Shown piece by piece: positions 60,707 to 64,000 of a stretch of DNA of 64,000 nucleotides. The notes below the pieces were generated by a model. The model was given only the letters and a program-made list of their open reading frames with translations. It had not been told where the DNA came from and did no database searches. Position numbers and translations under genes: made by a program. Source of the DNA: Shinella sp. SUS2 (GTDB taxonomy: Bacteria; Pseudomonadota; Alphaproteobacteria; Rhizobiales; Rhizobiaceae); NCBI RefSeq assembly GCF_001262505.1, contig NZ_KQ410726.1, forward strand, positions 248,001-312,000, given 5' to 3'. How positions within the stretch are numbered: the first letter of the stretch is position 1; every line of letters starts with the position of its first letter.

Positions 60707-61684
60707 TTAGCCGGCGGCGCGGTGCCGTGCGGCTTCGGAGGACCTGTCGTGGTTATCCTGCCCATTCGACTTCGCGTCGCCGCCGTTGGCCGCCTTCGGC
60801 AGGCCATTGCCATTCGTGTAGCTGTCCGCCCGCTGCCAGCTTTCGACACGGTCGATCGCCTCGGCCGGGTCTAGCGCCGAAAGCAGGGCCGCCGCACCGC
60901 CTTCGGCGAGGTGAGGGTAGATTTTCGCCAGCACGTACAGGCTGTCTTCCTCCGGCACGTCGAGCGCCAGCAGCGTCTCGGCGAGCTGCCTTCCGGACAC
61001 ATCGAGAAGGATACGCTCGGACAGCCACTGGCTGGCGCCGAGCGCGTCGGCGAGCGTGACGGCCAGCATGCCGGCCTCGCCCGCGCGGGCAAACCGCACG
61101 AACAGCGCGTGATGGACCTCCGTCGCCGGCTCTAGCGTCGGCGGTGCTTCGACCGCAGGCGTCGCGGCGCGCACCAGGGCCCGCAACTCCTCGCGGATCT
61201 GTTCTTCCCGCTCCAGCCTTGCCGCTTCCTTCAGCGACGCCTCGCGATCCTCGCCGGCCCTGCGGCTGGCATGATCCTGGTGGCTTGCGACCAGCGCCTC
61301 GACCATGGCGGGGGAAAGGTCGTCCCGCCGGCCGATGGCGCGGGCATGTTCGGGGCTGGCGGCGCGCAGCACATGCATCAGCGTGCGATCGGCGATGGCC
61401 TTTGAGCCCATGAGGAAAATGGCGGCGACGCCGATCGGCTGCGTGGCGATGAAGAGGGCGGTTTCGTCCGGCACCTGCGGGCAGCGGGAGAGCGCGGCGA
61501 CGGATTGCCGGCGGGCTTCCTCGCTGGAGGCGCTGTAGAGCGGTTCGAAGAGTTCACCGAACTGGCGCAGGTCCGAGCGGGATGGAAAACGCAGGCTCTC
61601 GAAGCTGGAGACCGTGGCCATCAGCACGATGTCCTTCGGCCGCCCCGCCTGCGGTCTCTCCAGTTCGCGAAACCTGTCCGCCAC
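60707..61684 (-). CDS. DUF2336 protein
   Basis: A 325-residue soluble, helical-repeat protein with the DUF2336 core (DLRQFGELFEPLYSASSEEA, RRQSVAALSRCPQVPDETAL, FIATQPIGVAAIFLMGSKAI). DUF2336 proteins are alphaproteobacterial, and some act as cell-cycle or c-di-GMP-linked factors, but this one has no assigned role. Start at GTG 61684 (VADRFRELERPQAGRPKDIV) because homologues begin like this; ATG 61621 is an alternative. A near-consensus CtrA box (61759-61773) lies 75 bp upstream. Confidence 0.85.
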   Translation of the reverse strand: MADRFRELERPQAGRPKDIVLMATVSSFESLRFPSRSDLRQFGELFEPLYSASSEEARRQSVAALSRCPQVPDETALFIATQPIGVAAIFLMGSKAIADRTLMHVLRAASPEHARAIGRRDDLSPAMVEALVASHQDHASRRAGEDREASLKEAARLEREEQIREELRALVRAATPAVEAPPTLEPATEVHHALFVRFARAGEAGMLAVTLADALGASQWLSERILLDVSGRQLAETLLALDVPEEDSLYVLAKIYPHLAEGGAAALLSALDPAEAIDRVESWQRADSYTNGNGLPKAANGGDAKSNGQDNHDRSSEAARHRAAG

Positions 61685-61758
61685 GAAACACCCGTTATTC
61701 CCCGGAACGGCAGCCCCTTGCCGCTTCTCAATCGTTCATGAAAAGTAGAGGAAAAGCG

Positions 61759-61773
61759 TTAGCAAGGCGTTAA
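61759..61773. promoter_or_regulatory. Near-consensus CtrA box
   Basis: TTAG-CAAGGCG-TTAA, one mismatch from TTAA-N7-TTAA, 75 bp upstream of the DUF2336 start on the opposite strand. Confidence 0.45.
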
Positions 61774-61925
61774 CCTTGCTCGCGCGGAAACCGCAATGTT
61801 TACAAGGTGGTGCCGCCGGGGTTGCAGACCGGCCGCGTGCCGCATCGGGACAGGCCCCGCTTTCCTCGTCCGCAGGCCTGCCCTGTGCCGCAGGGAACAG
61901 CGAACACGCCCGCTTCACGCTAGTG

Positions 61926-61940
61926 TTAACAGCATGTTAA
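61926..61940. promoter_or_regulatory. Perfect CtrA box
   Basis: TTAA-CAGCATG-TTAA, embedded in GTTAAC-AGCAT-GTTAAC, a perfect inverted repeat of GTTAAC. It is 240 bp upstream of the DUF2336 gene on one side and 338 bp upstream of the 62279 gene on the other. Confidence 0.6.
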
Positions 61941-62278
61941 CCCGATAGTCGCTAGTTTTAGGGACATGGATCGGCTCGTCTATTGCGATGGACGTGTTAT
62001 GATTCGATCATGTGAACGGTGGATCCGCCGGCAGGCGCCCGCCGTTCCGCGAGGGAAAGGTGCGATGTTCCGGATACCGGACGGTCGCCAGACACATTCC
62101 CGTGAATGGGAAACTTCTGGTCCCGTATCGCCGTTTTCCACCCGTATGCGACTGGGGAGACATCGATCTCATGTCGCGTCCGGGGGTGACGGAACCGGAT
62201 GCACCGGCCCGTTGAAACGGGCAGGGTGAGATTTGTAGGAGTGCTTCATCCGTCTCGATTCTTCTTTTGGAGGCGAGA

Positions 62279-62467
62279 ATGGCAGACGTGGTACGATTGA
62301 AGGAATGGCTCGCGCGAACGCCGCGTCGCGACACCATTCGCCGTGCGGCTCCGGCCCAGGTTCTTCTCTTCACCGGCGTAAGATACGAACGCCTGACGCC
62401 CGCCATGCTGGCGGCCCGCGGCAAGGCGGCAAAGCAGGGTGTTCAGGACACCGCCCGCCGGCCCTGA
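62279..62467 (+). CDS. Small conserved hypothetical protein
   Basis: A 62-residue protein: MADVVRLKEWLARTPRRDTI, then RRAAPAQVLLFTGVRYERLT and PAMLAARGKAAKQGVQ. GGAGG lies seven bases before the ATG. The block QVLLFTGVRYER recurs in short rhizobial proteins as far as I recall. It is basic and hydrophilic, with no signal or span. Function unknown. Confidence 0.7.
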   Translation: MADVVRLKEWLARTPRRDTIRRAAPAQVLLFTGVRYERLTPAMLAARGKAAKQGVQDTARRP

Positions 62468-62599
62468 TCCTCTTCCGGTCGCTGCCCGGTGCAGCGCTGG
62501 AGCATGCGCGTGCGGCCGCCGCGCATGGCTTGAACGGGCCTGAACGGCCTTCGCGGGCAAAGGCCCCGCGTCACAAGGCTCCCTTCGGAGCGATCCTTC

Positions 62600-63151
62600 C
62601 TATTGTTCCGCCGCAAACGGCTCGCAGCTGGCATCCGCCAGGAAGGCGGTCGCCGCTTCCTCGCGGCTTTGTGTCGGCACGAAGGTGCGCAGCACGGCAT
62701 AGCCTTCCTCGCCGCGCATCTCGACGAGGATAGACTGCTCCAGCTCGGCCGGCACGGCCTTTCGGATGCCGATGAGCTGGATGGGCGTTGCGATCAGCGT
62801 ATCGAGTGCGCCGCTGACCGAGGTGCGGTCGTTCATGCTGAACACCTCGTTGGAGGCGCTGTCATAGACGGCGAGCGACCAGAAGGGCACATCGCCCTCG
62901 GCAAACAGCCGGATCGGCCCGGTCTCCACGGAAAAGGCGCAGACCGCCGTCTTCATCGCCGGGTCGTCGTTGATCGGGGCGAGGGAATCGCTGCTTCCCG
63001 CCAGCGGGAAAAAGCGGTTCGCCTCGCCGAAGGCCTGCACGCGGGTATAGGCGTCGCGGCCGGTGAAGCTCGGCAGCGAGAGGATGATGACGATGTGCAG
63101 CAGCGCCGCGCCGACGAGGCCGACGGCGATGGCATAGAGGAAGCTACGCAT
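62600..63151 (-). CDS. DUF1254/COG5402-type membrane-anchored protein
   Basis: A 183-residue protein with one N-terminal membrane segment (residues about 5-28, LYAIAVGLVGAALLHIVIIL). The remaining part (SFTGRDAYTRVQAFGEANRF, IRLFAEGDVPFWSLAVYDSA) corresponds to the short rhizobial DUF1254-like family. It overlaps the DUF1214-like gene by eight bases, so the two are coupled and probably form a complex at the outer face of the inner membrane. Function unknown. Confidence 0.8.
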   Translation of the reverse strand: MRSFLYAIAVGLVGAALLHIVIILSLPSFTGRDAYTRVQAFGEANRFFPLAGSSDSLAPINDDPAMKTAVCAFSVETGPIRLFAEGDVPFWSLAVYDSASNEVFSMNDRTSVSGALDTLIATPIQLIGIRKAVPAELEQSILVEMRGEEGYAVLRTFVPTQSREEAATAFLADASCEPFAAEQ

Positions 63152-63737
63152 CGGCGCAGTCCAGCCGTGTTATGCCGGGCATCGCAAGGTCGATGACCCC
63201 GGAACTGCCGGCGGTCGGCGTGTCGAGCAGCGTCATGACCAGCAGGAACGGCGCCTTGCCCTGCGGCACGGCCAGCCAGTTGCCCGGCGTTGCCGAGGAG
63301 GCGATGCGGATGGAGAAATTGCTGTCGGCGGCGCGCAGCACCGACCAGGCGTTGAGGCCGGTCGGAAGGCCGGGCCGGGCGTCCTCAAGCGGGTTGCCGT
63401 TGCGGTCCGCCGCATGCAGCGTCCAGAGGCGCGCCGGCGGGGTGATGCCGCGGATCTCGTAACGGCAGTTTTCCACCAGCGTGCGGCTCTCGCTGTCGGT
63501 GGCGGCGGTGAAGGTCAGGCCTTCGGCGCCGCCGAGCAGCAGCTTGCCGTCGCGCGCCCGGTGGGCTTTTGCATAGGGGTCGGCATCGACCGTCTGGGCG
63601 GCGGGGAAGGCGGTCCAGGGCCCGAGCGCGATGGCACCGAAGCCGACCGTAGCGCGCAGCGCGTAGATCGAGCTCAATATGCCGAGGCCGAAGGCGACGG
63701 CGAGCGCTGTGGCGATGACGAGGGGCGTGCGGAACAA
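63144..63737 (-). CDS. DUF1214-type membrane-anchored protein
   Basis: A 197-residue protein with an N-terminal anchor (VIATALAVAFGLGILSSIYA), then the DUF1214 core (YEIRGITPPARLWTLHAADR, LNAWSVLRAADSNFSIRIAS, PGNWLAVPQGKAPFLLVMTL). It is the first gene of the pair and overlaps the DUF1254-like gene by eight bp. These paired proteins are common in Rhizobiales beside cell-wall genes. Function unknown. Confidence 0.82.
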   Translation of the reverse strand: MFRTPLVIATALAVAFGLGILSSIYALRATVGFGAIALGPWTAFPAAQTVDADPYAKAHRARDGKLLLGGAEGLTFTAATDSESRTLVENCRYEIRGITPPARLWTLHAADRNGNPLEDARPGLPTGLNAWSVLRAADSNFSIRIASSATPGNWLAVPQGKAPFLLVMTLLDTPTAGSSGVIDLAMPGITRLDCADA

Positions 63738-63766
63738 GGCGATCGACCGTTGGAATCAGGTTGCCG

Positions 63767-64000
63767 TCACTCTGTGCGGTTCGCCGGAGCAAGGTCAAGC
63801 GCTCCGTCGAGCGCGGCGACCCGGCCATCGGCCTTCAGCGCCTTCGCCGCACCGAGTTCGCGGGCGACGTCTTTCAGCAGCTTCGTCACGTCGGTGGAGA
63901 GCGAACGCGGGCGCACGAGCGCGGGCAGCGCGTTCTCGTCGCTCGATGTCGCCGCCACCTCGCTTGCCGCCTTGCCGTCCGGCAGGGGGTTCTCGATGCC
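63767..64000 (-). CDS. C-terminal fragment of a protein continuing past the window edge
   Basis: The frame stays open to the right edge; 77 C-terminal residues are visible, ending in ALKADGRVAALDGALDLAPA and NRTE. The visible part (LVRPRSLSTDVTKLLKDVAR) has no motif that I can assign with confidence. It lies 29 bp upstream of the DUF1214-like gene on the same strand. An internal GTG at 63958 makes it look like a short gene, but the frame continues upstream. Confidence 0.6.
   Translation of the reverse strand, partial: GIENPLPDGKAASEVAATSSDENALPALVRPRSLSTDVTKLLKDVARELGAAKALKADGRVAALDGALDLAPANRTE

Larger units (their letters stand above)
61685..62278. other. Long intergenic region with CtrA-type boxes
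   Basis: 594 bp without a convincing gene; frames in 61966-62229 and 62012-62215 are open but have codon third positions much less GC-rich than neighbours. The region holds two CtrA-type boxes (61759-61773 and 61926-61940) and a 7-bp hairpin GCCCGTT-GA-AACGGGC (62207-62222) just upstream of the small gene at 62279. A non-coding RNA is possible but not supported. Confidence 0.5.

Noticed and set aside
61966..62229. Open frames in the gap before 62279
   Set aside because: Third-position composition does not match the genome and no family is recognisable.

Overview
The window is a 64 kb piece of a high-GC alphaproteobacterial chromosome, almost certainly from the Rhizobiaceae (Sinorhizobium/Ensifer, Shinella, Rhizobium or Agrobacterium type; the genus is not decided here). 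The signs are a MucR/Ros zinc-finger regulator, CtrA-type TTAA-N7-TTAA boxes, two RIME-like compound palindromes, three copies of a long CTCATCC/GGATGAG intergenic inverted repeat, and a run of Rhizobiales-type DUF genes (DUF930, DUF1491, DUF2336, DUF5330, DUF6456). It looks like ordinary chromosomal backbone. I saw no rRNA, tRNA, CRISPR array, insertion sequence or phage module.

Layout. 1-7 kb: truncated AraC regulator divergent from a DUF2000 gene, RNase D, a Tat-exported multicopper oxidase, an MFS permease, and a membrane PAS histidine kinase with a single-domain response regulator. 7-13.6 kb: the OhrR/Ohr peroxide pair with a two-palindrome operator, a chemoreceptor with a C-terminal WEEF tether, a Xre/RES toxin-antitoxin pair, and an ABC-F ATPase with a long, structured, uORF-bearing leader. 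13.6-25 kb: HerA-like ATPase, MFS permease, serine hydrolase, superoxide dismutase, a YafY regulator divergent from a LysE exporter, two cytochromes c, a DJ-1 protein, and a GNAT acetyltransferase behind what looks like a complete leader-peptide attenuator. 25-37.8 kb: ABC exporter, membrane PQQ glucose dehydrogenase, SelO, a caspase-fold protein lacking both catalytic residues, oligopeptidase B, and a BigR-like/YeeE/YedE sulfur operon. 37.8-44.4 kb: AI-2E-type permease, DUF930 with a CtrA box, a VOC protein, a DksA-like protein with a perfect FNR/FixK box, TrhA, a PAT-like acetyltransferase, MsrB and VapBC. 44.5-50.4 kb: a complete seven-gene Mrp cation/proton antiporter operon. 50.4-64 kb: mucR, a DnaA-domain-IV-like HTH protein with a DUF6456 partner, sufE, a DivJ/PleC-like kinase, a soluble chemoreceptor with reversed domain order, an RTX protein, DUF2336, and small envelope genes.

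Common themes are redox and envelope homeostasis (Ohr, SOD, MsrB, multicopper oxidase, DJ-1, cytochromes, sulfur transport), ion homeostasis (Mrp) and cell-cycle or chemotaxis signalling (CtrA boxes, kinases, two receptors). The most interesting unannotated structure is the 24606-24760 attenuator: promoter, apparently leaderless 16-codon ORF, terminator and two competing pairings ahead of the acetyltransferase. A second possible leader-controlled gene is the ABC-F ATPase at 13.4-13.6 kb. Both downstream genes belong to families that can protect against antibiotics, which suggests translation-sensing control; this is inference.
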